DNA of 64,000 nt from Prauserella muralis (GCF_003202285.1 NZ_MASW01000003.1:1-64000); one strand, 5' to 3'; positions 30,822 to 40,490 are shown, counted from the first letter of the stretch. A program made the numbers and translations. The notes: a model not told the origin generated them from the sequence alone.

Positions 30822-32069
30822 TCAGCTCACGGTTACTGGGCGAGGTTCCAGCCGGTCGGAGCGGTTGAGCACATGCACGCCGACCGCACACATCCCCCCG
30901 ATCCCGACGAGCACGGCCCAGGGCACCCACGTCACGCCGTTACCTCGCGCAAGATCCAGAGCCGCACCGGTAGCGAGGTTACCCACCGCGATGCCAACAC
31001 CACAGATGGTGTTGTAAAGGCCGTAGTGGGTCGCGACGAAGCGGTCTCCGGCCAGCGTGACGATGGTGTCCATCTCGAACGGGAACACCACCACCGTGCC
31101 CAGCGTGAGCAGCGTGACGGACGCGGCCAGCGGCAGGAACGTCCAGGCCTGCCCCGATGGGCTGGCAGCCGTCACCAGCGGCGCGGTGAAGGCCAGGCCC
31201 ATCAGCGCGAGCCCGGCGGTGAGGCAGCGGCCGTGGTCCCACCGGCGGCGGCACCAGGCGGTGATTCGCAGCTGTCCGACGATGGCAAGTATCCCGGATA
31301 TTCCGAACAGGACGCCGACCTCGATGGTGCCCACGGTTTCCGAGGCGGCAAGCCTCCGCGTTTCCAGCGGCAGCGCCAGGTACACCTGAAACGACAGCAC
31401 GTACGAGCCGATCATGGTGGCGGAGAACGCCAGGAACCGGCGGTTGGCCAGCGCCACGCGCCACCCGGTAAGCAGCGAATCGTGTGCCTCGCGCGAGCGG
31501 CGCTCCGGCAGCGACCGGATCTGCAAGATGGTCAGAACCAGGAACACGGCCGCGGCGACCAGGCAGGTGAGCTGGAAGGCGACGCCGGTCAGCGCGAGTC
31601 CGATCAGGGGGCCCAGGAGGATGCCCGACTGGTAGAAGACGTTGAACAGGGCGAAGGCCTCGACCCGGCGGTCGCCGGCGTCGGCGGCGACATAGGCCCG
31701 CACCGCCGGATTGAACAGGGCCCCGGCGAAGCCCGTGGCCACCGATGCCACGAGCAGGCCGGGGACGGAGTCGACGAGACCGAGCATCGCGAAGCCCCCG
31801 GTGCGCAGGGCGCAGCCGGCGACGATGAGCGGCTTGTAGCCGAAGCGGTCGGCCAGGCTGCCACCGAGCAGGAACATGCCCTGCTGCGAGAAGTTGCGGG
31901 CGCCGAGGATCAGCCCCACGAGCCAGCCGGCGAGGCCAAGGCCGAGCGAGAGGTGCGCGGCCAGGTAGGGCATCAGCATGTAGAAGCCGATGTTGATGGT
32001 GAACTGGTTGAGGGCCAGCAACTGCACCGGGCGGTCGAACGAACGGAACTGGCGCAGGACGTCGGTCAT
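30822..32069 (-). CDS. MFS transporter, Rv0849-like
   Basis: A 415-residue protein with 12 membrane segments and the MFS signature [17 protein letters not shown] after segment 2. It begins in an ATGA overlap with the cysteine-synthase-like gene. In M. tuberculosis the order lpqS-cysK2-Rv0849 (MFS) belongs to the copper-responsive RicR group, and the same order is seen here, so export of a sulfur metabolite or metal complex is plausible. The substrate is not known. Confidence 0.8.
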   Translation of the reverse strand: MTDVLRQFRSFDRPVQLLALNQFTINIGFYMLMPYLAAHLSLGLGLAGWLVGLILGARNFSQQGMFLLGGSLADRFGYKPLIVAGCALRTGGFAMLGLVDSVPGLLVASVATGFAGALFNPAVRAYVAADAGDRRVEAFALFNVFYQSGILLGPLIGLALTGVAFQLTCLVAAAVFLVLTILQIRSLPERRSREAHDSLLTGWRVALANRRFLAFSATMIGSYVLSFQVYLALPLETRRLAASETVGTIEVGVLFGISGILAIVGQLRITAWCRRRWDHGRCLTAGLALMGLAFTAPLVTAASPSGQAWTFLPLAASVTLLTLGTVVVFPFEMDTIVTLAGDRFVATHYGLYNTICGVGIAVGNLATGAALDLARGNGVTWVPWAVLVGIGGMCAVGVHVLNRSDRLEPRPVTVS

Positions 32070-33157
32070 CGGTGGGCTCCGGCGTGGGCGGCGAGCGGGT
32101 TGACGACGGTCGTGCAGCGGGTCCAGCGTCGGACTTCCCGCTCACCCGGATCCGCGATGGTGTCCGGTTCGTCCGGGGGAGGCGCGTCCAGGAGCCCGTG
32201 TTCGGCGCAGAAGGTGTCGTTGTAGACGGTGTCGAAATAGCGCTGCGGGCCGTCGGGGAAGATCGCGGCGATCCGAACGTCGCTGGGCTGGGTACGTGCT
32301 AGCCAGCCCGCGACGAGGGCAACGGCACCGACGCTCCAGCCGCCGGTCGCGTACTGGGCGGCAGCCAACCGGCGGCAGGTTATGACGGACTCGGCGGGGC
32401 TGACCCAGTGCACCTCGTCGAACGCGGGGTAGTCGACGTTGCTTGGGTAGATGCTCGATCCGAGGCCGCGCATCAGCCGGGTGCGTGTGGGCTGGCCGAA
32501 GATGGTCGAACCGACGGTGTCGACGCCGACGAGCCGCAGGTGCGGATTGACCCGGCGCAACTCGCGTGCCACGCCGGCCGAGTGCCCGCCCGTTCCCACC
32601 GAGCAGACCAGTACGTCTATCTGGTCGAGCTGGGCGATGAGCTCGGTGGCCAGGGATGCGTAGGCGGCGACGTTGTCCGGGTTGTGGTACTGGTCCGGGC
32701 AGAACGATCCCGGGTTCTCGGTGAGCAATTGCGCGACGCGGTCGCGGCGTGCTTGTTGCCACCCACCGGTCGGGTGCGGTCGGTCCACGATGTCGACTCG
32801 GGTGCCGTAGGCGAGCAGGAGCCGGTGCACGATGGGCTCCATGCCGGGGTCGCCGACGAGCGCGACGGGATGTCCGTACACGATTCCGGCAAGGGCCAAC
32901 CCGAGGCCGAGCGTGCCGCTGGTCGATTCGACGATCAGCCCGCCGGGGCGTAGCTCGCCGCGCTCGCGTGCGCGAGCGACCATGTGCAGGGCAGGGCGGT
33001 CTTTCATTCCGCCGGGGTTCTGGCCTTCGAGCTTGGCCCAGAAGCCCCTGCCGTCCTGGGTGAACGGCTGATCGATCCACACCACCGGCGTATTGCCGAC
33101 GGTTTCCGCGCGACGGGCGCGCGTCTGGGCAGGACGAAGTAGGACAGGCGAACGCAT
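32066..33157 (-). CDS. cysK2: PLP-dependent cysteine-synthase-family enzyme, CysK2-like
   Basis: A 363-residue fold type II enzyme. The lysine motif is [16 protein letters not shown] (K near 52), with [15 protein letters not shown] for the substrate and [13 protein letters not shown] for the phosphate of PLP. The C-terminal extension exceeds ordinary O-acetylserine sulfhydrylase. M. tuberculosis CysK2 makes S-sulfocysteine from O-phosphoserine and thiosulfate; sequence context supports that group, but the activity here is inferred. It lies between the lpqS-like and MFS genes and near a rhodanese gene. Confidence 0.75.
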   Translation of the reverse strand: MRSPVLLRPAQTRARRAETVGNTPVVWIDQPFTQDGRGFWAKLEGQNPGGMKDRPALHMVARARERGELRPGGLIVESTSGTLGLGLALAGIVYGHPVALVGDPGMEPIVHRLLLAYGTRVDIVDRPHPTGGWQQARRDRVAQLLTENPGSFCPDQYHNPDNVAAYASLATELIAQLDQIDVLVCSVGTGGHSAGVARELRRVNPHLRLVGVDTVGSTIFGQPTRTRLMRGLGSSIYPSNVDYPAFDEVHWVSPAESVITCRRLAAAQYATGGWSVGAVALVAGWLARTQPSDVRIAAIFPDGPQRYFDTVYNDTFCAEHGLLDAPPPDEPDTIADPGEREVRRWTRCTTVVNPLAAHAGAHR

Positions 33158-33218
33158 GAGGTTCCATTTCTGTGGAGTGCTGAGTTGAGCTGGAGAGAGG
33201 CAGGGCGGGGCCCTGCGA

Positions 33219-33665
33219 TCAGCTCCTCAACACGCACAGAGCGTGCAGCACATCGCGCCCCGAACAGTGCCCGGGAGCGCGCGATCGGATTCCCCGGCGC
33301 GGTGTTCGCCAGATTCCGCCAGCCGTGCCGAGCCCGCCGAGCAGCACCAGCGGCAGTGCGGCGGACGCAAGGTAGGCACCGTCGTGTGAGCGCGACGGGG
33401 CGAGATATTGAGGATGTTCTGATGGCTGCGGCTCTGTCTCGTGGCTGCAGTCGTCCGTCTGCTGCTCGTGGTGGTCGTGCGTAGCGGCAACAGCATGCGC
33501 TGGAACGACATGCTCGTGATCACCGATGCACGGCAACGCATGGAGCGCCAGGAACGCGATGAGCATACCGACCGCCAGCCCTAGATGGGCACACACGCGT
33601 GCACGCTTCGCGTTTTGCTGACATCTCACAGTTACTACAACGTACCGGCGACTGCGTCGGTTCAA
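33219..33665 (-). CDS. LpqS-like histidine-rich envelope protein
   Basis: A protein of up to 148 residues with a signal or anchor ([17 protein letters not shown]), a histidine-rich segment (DHEHVVPAH and [15 protein letters not shown]), a second hydrophobic stretch and a C-terminus [14 protein letters not shown]. tuberculosis LpqS, a copper-induced protein, has the same layout and a similar ending (GQDLLTRFCLARR). It probably binds copper outside the cell. The start is unclear: ATG 33665 or GTG 33629. It precedes cysK2 and MFS genes. Confidence 0.7.
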   Translation of the reverse strand: MNRRSRRYVVVTVRCQQNAKRARVCAHLGLAVGMLIAFLALHALPCIGDHEHVVPAHAVAATHDHHEQQTDDCSHETEPQPSEHPQYLAPSRSHDGAYLASAALPLVLLGGLGTAGGIWRTPRRGIRSRAPGHCSGRDVLHALCVLRS

Positions 33666-33767
33666 GGGAGCCAGGCACGCTGTTCACCCGGTCGTGGGTT
33701 AGGCTCACCCTGTGTGGTGATGTAGCCGTTTTTCCTTGGAGGTAACGGTTTTTCCAGTTAGCTAGTC

Positions 33768-33784
33768 TACTAACCTGGATCGTA
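33768..33784. promoter_or_regulatory. BlaI-type dyad, site 15 (TACTA-N7-TCGTA)
   Basis: TACTAACCTGGATCGTA, 103 bases before the lpqS-like gene. The variant right half TCGTA also occurs at 1438 and 23441. It is the rightmost site; none is seen from here to the end of the window. Confidence 0.55.
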
Positions 33785-34026
33785 AGATCATCCATTAGGA
33801 GTGTGCGCTGAGCATGCTGCGGAGATGACGGGCCTGACGGAGACGAATCATCGGGAACGCTGATTGTCAGCGCTCGAAAGCCCCGCCGACGAGCCCCATG
33901 CCATCTCGCCTACTGCCCGTCCGACACCATGAGCGTTCTCGCGGGGGCCGCGGAGAGGGCGCATAGTCGTCGCCTCGGCAGCGCCCCGGCTGGGGACGGG
34001 GCGAGTGGTGGGCTACTCGATTCGGG

Positions 34027-34101
34027 TCAATCGTCGTTCAGTAGCGCGGCCAGTTCACTGCGGCCGGTGACGCCGAGTTTGTTCTCGACGCGGTAGAGGT
34101 G
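34027..34101 (-). pseudogene. 3' fragment of a LuxR-type regulator gene
   Basis: The reading frame HLYRVENKLGVTGRSELAAL ends at a TGA and matches the last helix-turn-helix residues of LuxR/LAL-type regulators. Upstream sequence does not continue the domain, so only about 24 codons are left. Positions 33785-34026 contain no gene I can support. Confidence 0.5.
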
Positions 34102-34180
34102 ACCTGTACCGGACCACTCGAAACCGGGTGGGAGATTACTCGGCATCCGCGGCTTGATCGAGGCGGAGATTGCACTCCGG

Positions 34181-35335
34181 TCAGAGGGGTAGTCGCCACT
34201 GGTATGGGCTTCGTGGGTCGTCGCGCCAGATGATGTGTTCCTCTGGCGTTACCGTGAGTCCGAATCGCTTGAGGTTTCCTGGCGTGGTTTCGCACTGCGG
34301 TAGCTGCGGATCGAGGAACCATGGTGGCGGATGCTTCGACTCAATCGTCTGTGTTGTCCCGGATAGTTTGGCCTGGTCGGCTTGGTGGAAAGGCTGGGTG
34401 GCGGGGGTGAGGGCGGGTGCGAAGTGGCCTTGTGCGGTGTCGCCCTTACAGTGGAGCACCACGAGATGGCCGGGGCTGCCCAGCGGGGCGAACTCGGTGA
34501 TTAGTATGCCTTCGAGCGGCAGGATCCAATTGCGGGGGATGGCTGGCACGGCGAAGTGGGAGAGGAGTCGGTCCGCGTCACCGTGGATGGTGTCGAGGGA
34601 GTCGACGAGTTCGGCCAGGATAGGGGCGTAGCCTGCGAGGTCGAGGCGTTGCCGCGCGGTCTCGACGCGACGTGCGTCGATGTCGACGGTGTGGACGTGG
34701 GAGCAGCCGACCCGTTCGTGGAGCAGCGCGGTGCCGTAGCCGGTGCCGGCGCCCACTTCGATGACGCTGTGGTCGTCGTGGATGTGCAGGTGTTCCAGTA
34801 TGCCGAGCATGCGGTGGGGGTGTTCGTCGCCGATGATCGGGACCTGTTGGCCGTCGCTTTCGGTGAGGTCGGTGACGTGGTCGGTGTCGGAGTAGACCAA
34901 CGCGAGCCACTGGTCCATGTCGTCGCCGGGCCTGGTGGGCTCGGTCCAGGTTCCGTCGGGGCGTGGGGCGAGTATGCGGGGAATGAAGTGGTGGCGTGGT
35001 GTGTATTCCACGACCTCCCACCAGGCGGGTGTGTGTAGGGCGCCGGATCGGCGGAGGCGGCGGGCGAGCCTGCGCGCGGCGGGTCTGCCTGCGTGGCCGG
35101 CGGTATCTCGGCCTGTCGCGGTTGTGCGGGGGCGGGTGGTGAGCCACGTTGACAGCAGGGCGTCGAGTTCTTCGGCGCTCTGCTCGTCGAGGGTGAGGTT
35201 CAGGGAGGTGGCGGGGGTGGCGCCGAGGGAGATGCGTACGCCGTGCTGGACGCTGGCGATGTCGATCTGGCAGTAGCGGTGGTCGACGTGGACATCAACG
35301 TCGACTGTCATGCCGTCCGGGAACGCGTCCACCAT
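34181..35335 (-). CDS. PCMT-like SAM-dependent methyltransferase
   Basis: A 384-residue protein. The N-terminal about 120 residues are unassigned. The methyltransferase domain has the SAM motif VIEVGAGTGYGTALLHERVG (about 192-211) and VHTVDIDARRVETAR, as in protein-L-isoaspartate O-methyltransferases. In actinobacteria this group includes maturases of FxLD- and ATP-grasp-type ribosomal peptides. No precursor peptide or ATP-grasp gene is recognisable here, so its substrate is open. Confidence 0.75.
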   Translation of the reverse strand: MVDAFPDGMTVDVDVHVDHRYCQIDIASVQHGVRISLGATPATSLNLTLDEQSAEELDALLSTWLTTRPRTTATGRDTAGHAGRPAARRLARRLRRSGALHTPAWWEVVEYTPRHHFIPRILAPRPDGTWTEPTRPGDDMDQWLALVYSDTDHVTDLTESDGQQVPIIGDEHPHRMLGILEHLHIHDDHSVIEVGAGTGYGTALLHERVGCSHVHTVDIDARRVETARQRLDLAGYAPILAELVDSLDTIHGDADRLLSHFAVPAIPRNWILPLEGILITEFAPLGSPGHLVVLHCKGDTAQGHFAPALTPATQPFHQADQAKLSGTTQTIESKHPPPWFLDPQLPQCETTPGNLKRFGLTVTPEEHIIWRDDPRSPYQWRLPL

Positions 35336-35461
35336 GGGACCTCCTGAGTGACGCTGGGTCCAGTTGATGCCTGGGCCCGCAGCAGGTGCGGGTCGGTGGC
35401 CTGCCTTGTCTGTGCCAGCCGCGCTGCACTCGACATCGACGCGATGAGCACATGAGCCCGT

Positions 35462-35854
35462 TCAGCCGTTGGTTTGACCGGTTCTCCCCATGGTGATGAG
35501 GCGAGTCAGTGTTGTCGCGACTTGTTCTGCCTCGTTCAGGGTCAGCGCGAACTCCCCGTTGCGGCAGAGATGTTCTTCCAGGTGCAGGCGCGGGGAATTC
35601 TCCCGGTATCCCTGGTCCATGCGCAGCTCGAGGCAGTGCGGTATGTGGTCGAACGTGTTGTCGCCGTTGATGACTTTATCCGCGGGCATGGTGGATAATT
35701 CCACGTGCCCGACGAGATCGCTTTGGTGTCGACGGTCTTCGATGGGCTCCCAGTCGTGGTGGAGCCGGTCGCACCATGCCGGGCATGGCTCAGTCAACCA
35801 AAAAGGACGTTCGTCCTCATGCTGTTCGTCGTCGGCTGATCCCGTCGTGGTCAT
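35462..35854 (-). CDS. DUF6907-like hypothetical protein
   Basis: A 130-residue cytoplasmic protein with PCPAWCDRLHHDWEPIEDRR near the N-terminus, a Cys/His arrangement that could bind zinc, and a C-terminal EFALTLNEAEQVATTLTRLI helix. These features match the DUF6907 type common in actinobacterial accessory regions. Function unknown. Confidence 0.65.
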   Translation of the reverse strand: MTTTGSADDEQHEDERPFWLTEPCPAWCDRLHHDWEPIEDRRHQSDLVGHVELSTMPADKVINGDNTFDHIPHCLELRMDQGYRENSPRLHLEEHLCRNGEFALTLNEAEQVATTLTRLITMGRTGQTNG

Positions 35855-35965
35855 CCGTGTGCTCCTCAGATGTCTAAGTCTGGTTGCGTTTCTTATTCGT
35901 TCGGTGTCCCGTCAGCCGGGGAGTCCGTTATCGGCCGGCGTGGCGTCGGCCTGTTTGCTCCGCGG

Positions 35966-36613
35966 TCATTGCCGCCCGCCATTGTGTTCGGATGCGCAAC
36001 ATTGCTTGGTCTTGTTCTCGACCGGCGCTCTTGTTCGGCACGCTGCCTGACTCTGGACTTTGAGTTGTGACGTGCACGTCCTCGTCGCCGGTGGCGACTG
36101 GCGAGGTCGTGACACGTTCGGGAGATCTGTGGTTGGCGCGAACAGGCCGAAGGTGGCGGAGGAGGTGTGGCGGCCGCAGAGATGGGCGACGTGCCAGGCC
36201 ACGTGACTGACGCTGTCGGGCTCGGTGGGACGTCGTTCCCTGCCCACGAGGATGTAGCCGTCGGCGCTGTCGGCCACGACCTCAGGTATGCCTCCGAGAA
36301 CGGCGAAGCCGAACACGATGACGTCCGCGCGCAAATCCTCGTCGAGGTTGTCGGCGAGCATGATTATTTGGCCGCTTTCGAGGTCTTTCTCGATGGTCAA
36401 CACGGCCGCGCAGCCGCTGTCCTTCACCGACGGATGCTCGATGATGGCGATGCCGATTTCGGCGGCCACCCTGTGGAGACGGCCCGTGACTATCGCTGCG
36501 GGGACGGGCGCGTCGGGGTCACTGCTCGGGGACCAACGTGACGATGGCGGCTGGCAACGTCCACAGATCGGGCAGGTGCTTGACTGAGGGTCGTAGGTTA
36601 GTCGTTGCGCCAT
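35966..36613 (-). CDS. Hypothetical protein with zinc-ribbon-like start
   Basis: A 215-residue frame with STCPICGRCQPPSS near the N-terminus and a central region (IGIAIIEHPSVKDSGCAAVL and DNLDEDLRADVIVFGFAVLG) that looks folded. The last 55 residues are of low quality for a protein, so the true end may differ. No family recognised. Confidence 0.5.
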   Translation of the reverse strand: MAQRLTYDPQSSTCPICGRCQPPSSRWSPSSDPDAPVPAAIVTGRLHRVAAEIGIAIIEHPSVKDSGCAAVLTIEKDLESGQIIMLADNLDEDLRADVIVFGFAVLGGIPEVVADSADGYILVGRERRPTEPDSVSHVAWHVAHLCGRHTSSATFGLFAPTTDLPNVSRPRQSPPATRTCTSQLKVQSQAACRTRAPVENKTKQCCASEHNGGRQ

Positions 36614-36691
36614 ATGCGGTAGCTCGCTATTTCTTGTGATCGTAGCGGGTTGAACTTGGGAGCCGGGGAGGCGTTGATCCTCGTTGAACCC

Positions 36692-37387
36692 TCACGATGG
36701 CCTCGCATCGAGGTGCTTGAGCGCTTCGGTGCGGGATAGCGGTGAGAGGGCGGGATGGTTCTCGACGAACGACCTCACCCAGCCCGGCTCAATAGCTGCG
36801 TGTTTCTGAAGCGCCCAGCCGATTCCCTTGCGCAGGAACAAGTCGGAGTCATCGATGTTGGCCCGGATGCAGTACGCCAGCAAGCCACGGTCGGTGTCCG
36901 TTTTGGATCCGATCTGGCAGATGACCGCCGTTCGCCGCTTCCACCGGTCGGCGTCATATGCCCACGCGCGCATGACTGGTTCGACCCTGACGGGATCGTC
37001 TCGGAAGATGGGGCCGACGCGGTGGATGGCGATCTCGTCGACGAAGTCCCACCATGCTCCGGTGACGATCAGTTCCTCGTACAACGGCAACAGCTCCGCC
37101 GACTGCCAGCCCGCGTAGGCACCGTAGCCGGTGAGGTCGATCGCCAGGTACCGTTCCTCACGGTAGGTGGCGTCGCGCCACAGCTCACGCACCGCGGCCA
37201 GCCACTCGTCCCTGTCGGCGAGTAGGTGCTCGCCGAACACTTCGCGTGCGAGTCGTGCTCTCGCGGGCTTCTGCACGCCGCGAAACGGCATGTCGGATTC
37301 CATGTACCGCTGCATGTCCAGCGCTTTGGCCGGATCAGCCAGGTCCGCGAGCCCGACATATACGGCTCGCGCCAACGGAGATGGCAT
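36692..37387 (-). CDS. AlkD-like DNA alkylation repair protein
   Basis: A 231-residue all-helical HEAT-like protein. Features include ALDMQRYMESDMPFRGVQKP, EERYLAIDLTGYG, WWDFVDEIAIHRVGP, WAYDADRWKRRTAVI and GIGWALQKHA, the pattern of the AlkC/AlkD DNA glycosylase family, which removes N3- and N7-alkylpurines. ATG at 37387 has a GAGGAG site and is preferred to an ATG at 37420. Confidence 0.85.
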   Translation of the reverse strand: MPSPLARAVYVGLADLADPAKALDMQRYMESDMPFRGVQKPARARLAREVFGEHLLADRDEWLAAVRELWRDATYREERYLAIDLTGYGAYAGWQSAELLPLYEELIVTGAWWDFVDEIAIHRVGPIFRDDPVRVEPVMRAWAYDADRWKRRTAVICQIGSKTDTDRGLLAYCIRANIDDSDLFLRKGIGWALQKHAAIEPGWVRSFVENHPALSPLSRTEALKHLDARPS

Positions 37388-37554
37388 GGCACAGCTCCTC
37401 TGTCTTGGTCTGGGTTTCATGTCGCATTGGCGGGACCTGCTCCGCCGTGCCCCTCGAACGGCGGAGCCGACTCACGATCGCCCCTGGTTTTCGGGGCGCG
37501 GTGTCTCGGTCACGCCGTGATCGGGTCCCGTCGCCGTGTGTGCGATAGTCGTGT

Positions 37555-37983
37555 TCACCGTTGCTCCTCTTTTCCTCGCTGGTTCACGGTGTCGGTTTCG
37601 CGCTGATCGCTGAGGCGGAAGAGGTCAGTGATGATGAGCAGCAGCACCCGTGCGGCGAAGTCGAGTCGCGCGTGGTGGTAGGGGCGTTCGGCGCTCCGAA
37701 GCCGTTGCAAGGTGCCGATGCCCAGGTCACATCGTTGTGCGATCCAGGAGTCCTGGCAGGCTTCGCGGGCCGCTTTGATCGCGGCTGCTCGGTTCGACCA
37801 ATCTCCGCTGGTGTCGCACGCCATTGCGGCATCGTGCATCCACTCGGGGCTCACCAGGGAGCCCAGCACTTCCCGCGCGGCCTGCCGATCGGCCTCGGGG
37901 TTGTCTAGTGCCTGCCACAGGAGCCACCAGTCCGCCATGCTCAGGGGCGAGTCGTCGCTGTCGCGGCTGAACGGACTGGTCAC
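37555..37983 (-). CDS. Hypothetical protein
   Basis: A 142-residue protein from a GTG with GGGGG upstream. A helical sequence with ADWWLLWQALDNPEADRQ, SPEWMHDAAMACDTSGDWSN and RLDFAARVLLLIITDLFRLS. No domain recognised. The GTG overlaps the stop of the upstream frame (GTGA), suggesting coupled expression. Confidence 0.6.
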   Translation of the reverse strand: MTSPFSRDSDDSPLSMADWWLLWQALDNPEADRQAAREVLGSLVSPEWMHDAAMACDTSGDWSNRAAAIKAAREACQDSWIAQRCDLGIGTLQRLRSAERPYHHARLDFAARVLLLIITDLFRLSDQRETDTVNQRGKEEQR

Positions 37984-38323
37984 CGTGCTGCCCCCGACAG
38001 AGTTGCCGCACGGCGCAGCGTGGGCCGAGCGGTGGGGACCGTGTCTCCCGTGGCCGCGAGCCGATGGATGCTGCTCGTGTCGGCGCCGTGGCGATACCAG
38101 CCTGCCGGGGCCGCTCCGACCGGGCGCGGGGGGTCGATCGTGTCGCCGCGCCCGCGCCCTGGGCAGTGGTCGAGCGTTCGTGCTCGATGCGTGCGATGAG
38201 GTCCGCAACACCGACCCGGTCGGGGTTCCGTGGTTGTCGTCGGCAGCCAGCCCAGGCCAGCAGAATCCCATAGAACGCTGGCGGACTCAGTACCAGCGCG
38301 CCGTACCAGACGAGTGCTGTCAT
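37980..38323 (-). pseudogene. Small membrane protein gene, probably frameshifted
   Basis: ATG at 38323 starts MTALVWYGALVLSPPAFYGI with one membrane segment and DRVGVADLIARIEHER. From about 38150 the better coding signal moves to another frame (DTIDPPRPVGAAPAGWYRHG to the stop at 37980), whose TGA overlaps the next gene's GTG as expected of the native end. A one-base indel in the GCG-rich run near 38150 would join the two. Confidence 0.45.
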
Positions 38324-38368
38324 GGTGTCTCGACTCAGCAGCGCAGCGGCGCGTGGTTCGCTTGTTGC

Positions 38369-38980
38369 TCACAGGGCCACCAGTGCGCGGGCGTGAATTT
38401 GGAGTGCTGCGGCGAGCATCTCGGCGTCGGCGGGTCGCCAGCGGCTCTCCTCGGGGGTGACCCACCACGTCGTCCGCAGGCTGTGCTCGAGTTGCGACGG
38501 TGGAGCCACGATCACCTCACCGTCGGGCACAAACCTCGCCGTGCGCGAGTCGCACCGGGTCACGACCAACCGGGCATCGTGCGGCTGCATCAGGAAGTAG
38601 GCGCGCCGTTCGTCTGGCCGATAGAGCACGGGCCCTGGGTGTTCCCGAAAGAGCAATGTCTGTAGCACGTCGACCGCGATCGTGCGCGGAAGGGACAGCG
38701 CGGAGAACGCGGTTCCCGCGCGCAGTAACGCCGACGGTCGGAGCGCGTAGTCGGCGTGCCACCAACGCAGGACCTGTGTGACATTCGTGGTCGCCGCGCC
38801 CAGCCCCAGATACGGTTCGATAGTGCTGGTTTTCCGGCGCGTGCCTGGGACAACCCATTTGCGGCCGTCCCACACCGAGCCCGGCAACACGGGCCAGCCA
38901 TGTCGAGCGTAGGACACCACCTCGCGTTCCTCCACCGAGCACCCGTCATCGTCTTCATATGCGTCATCCACGACGGTCAT
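38369..38980 (-). CDS. Prim-pol-like protein (bifunctional primase/polymerase N-domain)
   Basis: A 203-residue protein with SYARHGWPVLPGSVWDGRKW, RWWHADYALRPSALL and FREHPGPVLYRPDERRAYFL. This resembles the short prim-pol domain proteins found in actinobacterial integrative elements. The acidic active-site motif of true prim-pol enzymes is not obvious, so it may be a non-catalytic relative. ATG at 38980 has GGAG at spacing 7. Positions 38981-39340 contain no gene I can support. Confidence 0.65.
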   Translation of the reverse strand: MTVVDDAYEDDDGCSVEEREVVSYARHGWPVLPGSVWDGRKWVVPGTRRKTSTIEPYLGLGAATTNVTQVLRWWHADYALRPSALLRAGTAFSALSLPRTIAVDVLQTLLFREHPGPVLYRPDERRAYFLMQPHDARLVVTRCDSRTARFVPDGEVIVAPPSQLEHSLRTTWWVTPEESRWRPADAEMLAAALQIHARALVAL

Positions 38981-39340
38981 TACGACTCCTTTGTGCGTAC
39001 GGGAGAGATCGATGGTTGATCGAATGGGTGGTTGACGACCCTGTCCAGCTCGCCTTCGCTTGCCGGTGGAAGTCCGGTAGCCGCGGGGAGAGCGCGGTAA
39101 CAGACGGGCGGCCTCAGGAGGAAGCGCCTGGCGCCGGAGCCCAACGTCGAACGCCCCAGTCTTGGGGCGTGGAAGCGAGCGACTCGTACCGTGCGGCGAA
39201 GCCTGATCGGAGTACTGGCCGCGCACGCAGCTTTGAAAGGTGGACCGTTCATGCCAGGCACAGTAAGCAGCCCACGCCAGGGCCTCCAGAAATATTCGCG
39301 AATCTTCTTAAGAGGGATTAGGGTCTCGCGTGTGGGGAAA

Positions 39341-40223
39341 CTACGAGCCAGTCTCTGGCTCGTGTGGAGCCAGATTGTCGATCACGCGGGTGATGATCGA
39401 GCGGGTCCGCCTGCCGTAGGTGGCCACCGTCGCGAGCGCTTCGAACACCTTGCCATACAGCTCGATCTCCTGGGATTGCGCCAGATTGAGTTCGGCTGAG
39501 TACGTTTCGATCGTTATGCACTCGCGATCCCGGATCCAGAAGGCGTGCCAAGGGCCGATGATGTACTCCGTGTCATCGCTGATGATGCCGAACTTGACGT
39601 TCGGTAGGGCGGAGAGCGACATCAGGCGGTCGAGCTGCGCCACCAGCACGTCGCGGGAGCACCGACGGCAGGGCAACGCCGCCTCGGTCAACACGAAATG
39701 GAAGCGCTTCTCGCAGTGGTAGAGGAGCTCCTGTCGCTGCATCCGGGCGTGTACTGCTTGGTCACGGTCATTGAGTGCCCCGAAGAGCGCAACCCCTTCT
39801 GCAACGTGTGCCCGGGCGTAGTTCGCCGTTTGTGACAGCCCGGGGATGGTGCTGGGCTCGAACACTTGAAACAAGCGGGTCTTGGCGTCCAACTCGCCGA
39901 GCTTGATCTGGTGCGGGCCGCAGGCCAGGTTTCAGCTGCGTTTGCCACTCGGCGTGCTGCTCTTCGAGGTTGTGGAGTGCGGTCAGGAACGCTTCCGCTT
40001 CCTGTTCCGCGCCGCACGCACGCGCCCAACCACGGACATCGTGCTCGGTCGGGATCTGGCGGCCAGTTTCGAGCTTGGAAACCTTGGACGGCGGCCATCC
40101 CAGTGCGTCCGCCAGCTGCACGCCGGTAAGGCCCGCTTGCTTGCACAGTCCACGAAGGCGCTCCCTGAGCGCAGCCTTCGTGTCCTGTTTGGCTGCTGCA
40201 CCCGATGTCTTACCCGGCCGCAA
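39341..40223 (-). pseudogene. XRE-family DUF5753 regulator gene with frameshift
   Basis: The first part reads as a helix-turn-helix (LRGLCKQAGLTGVQLADALG, WPPSKVSKLETGRQIPTE) and then LEEQHAEWQTQLKPGL. The DUF5753 domain (LGELDAKTRLFQVFEPSTIP to ETYSAELNLAQSQEIELYG) follows in a different frame, with the join near 39905. The intact family is a 280-residue regulator common in streptomycetes and relatives. No ATG is visible; a TTG at 40223 may be the start. Confidence 0.7.
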
Positions 40224-40490
40224 ATTGGTTCCGTCGCGTTGCGTAGTGCCACGCAGCGTCGCGCCAGTAGTTGGGCCGCACGACCTGGCTTGGGTCGTCG
40301 ATGATCTCCGCTCCAAGGAACCGGTCGTCGTTGGTGAAGCGCATCAGCACCAGCAACCGCGAGTCGAACAGCCAGCAGTCGTGATTTGGGAGCCCTGCCG
40401 TGTCTGCCTGCTCGCGCCTGAGGTAGCGGATGTCTTCCGATCGGTGCGGCCAGTAGCAAACAGCGTGGGTGAATCACCAACGTTGGACTG
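40210..40490 (-). pseudogene. DUF6879 gene remnant
   Basis: The frame THAVCYWPHRSEDIRYLRRE, then HDCWLFDSRLLVLMRFTNDD and GAEIIDDPSQVV to the stop at 40210, is the C-terminal half of a DUF6879 protein. A TGA interrupts it near 40478 and the upstream half cannot be followed in any one frame. It overlaps the XRE/DUF5753 start, the usual arrangement of this gene pair. From about 40490 to 40699 I see no gene. Confidence 0.6.
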
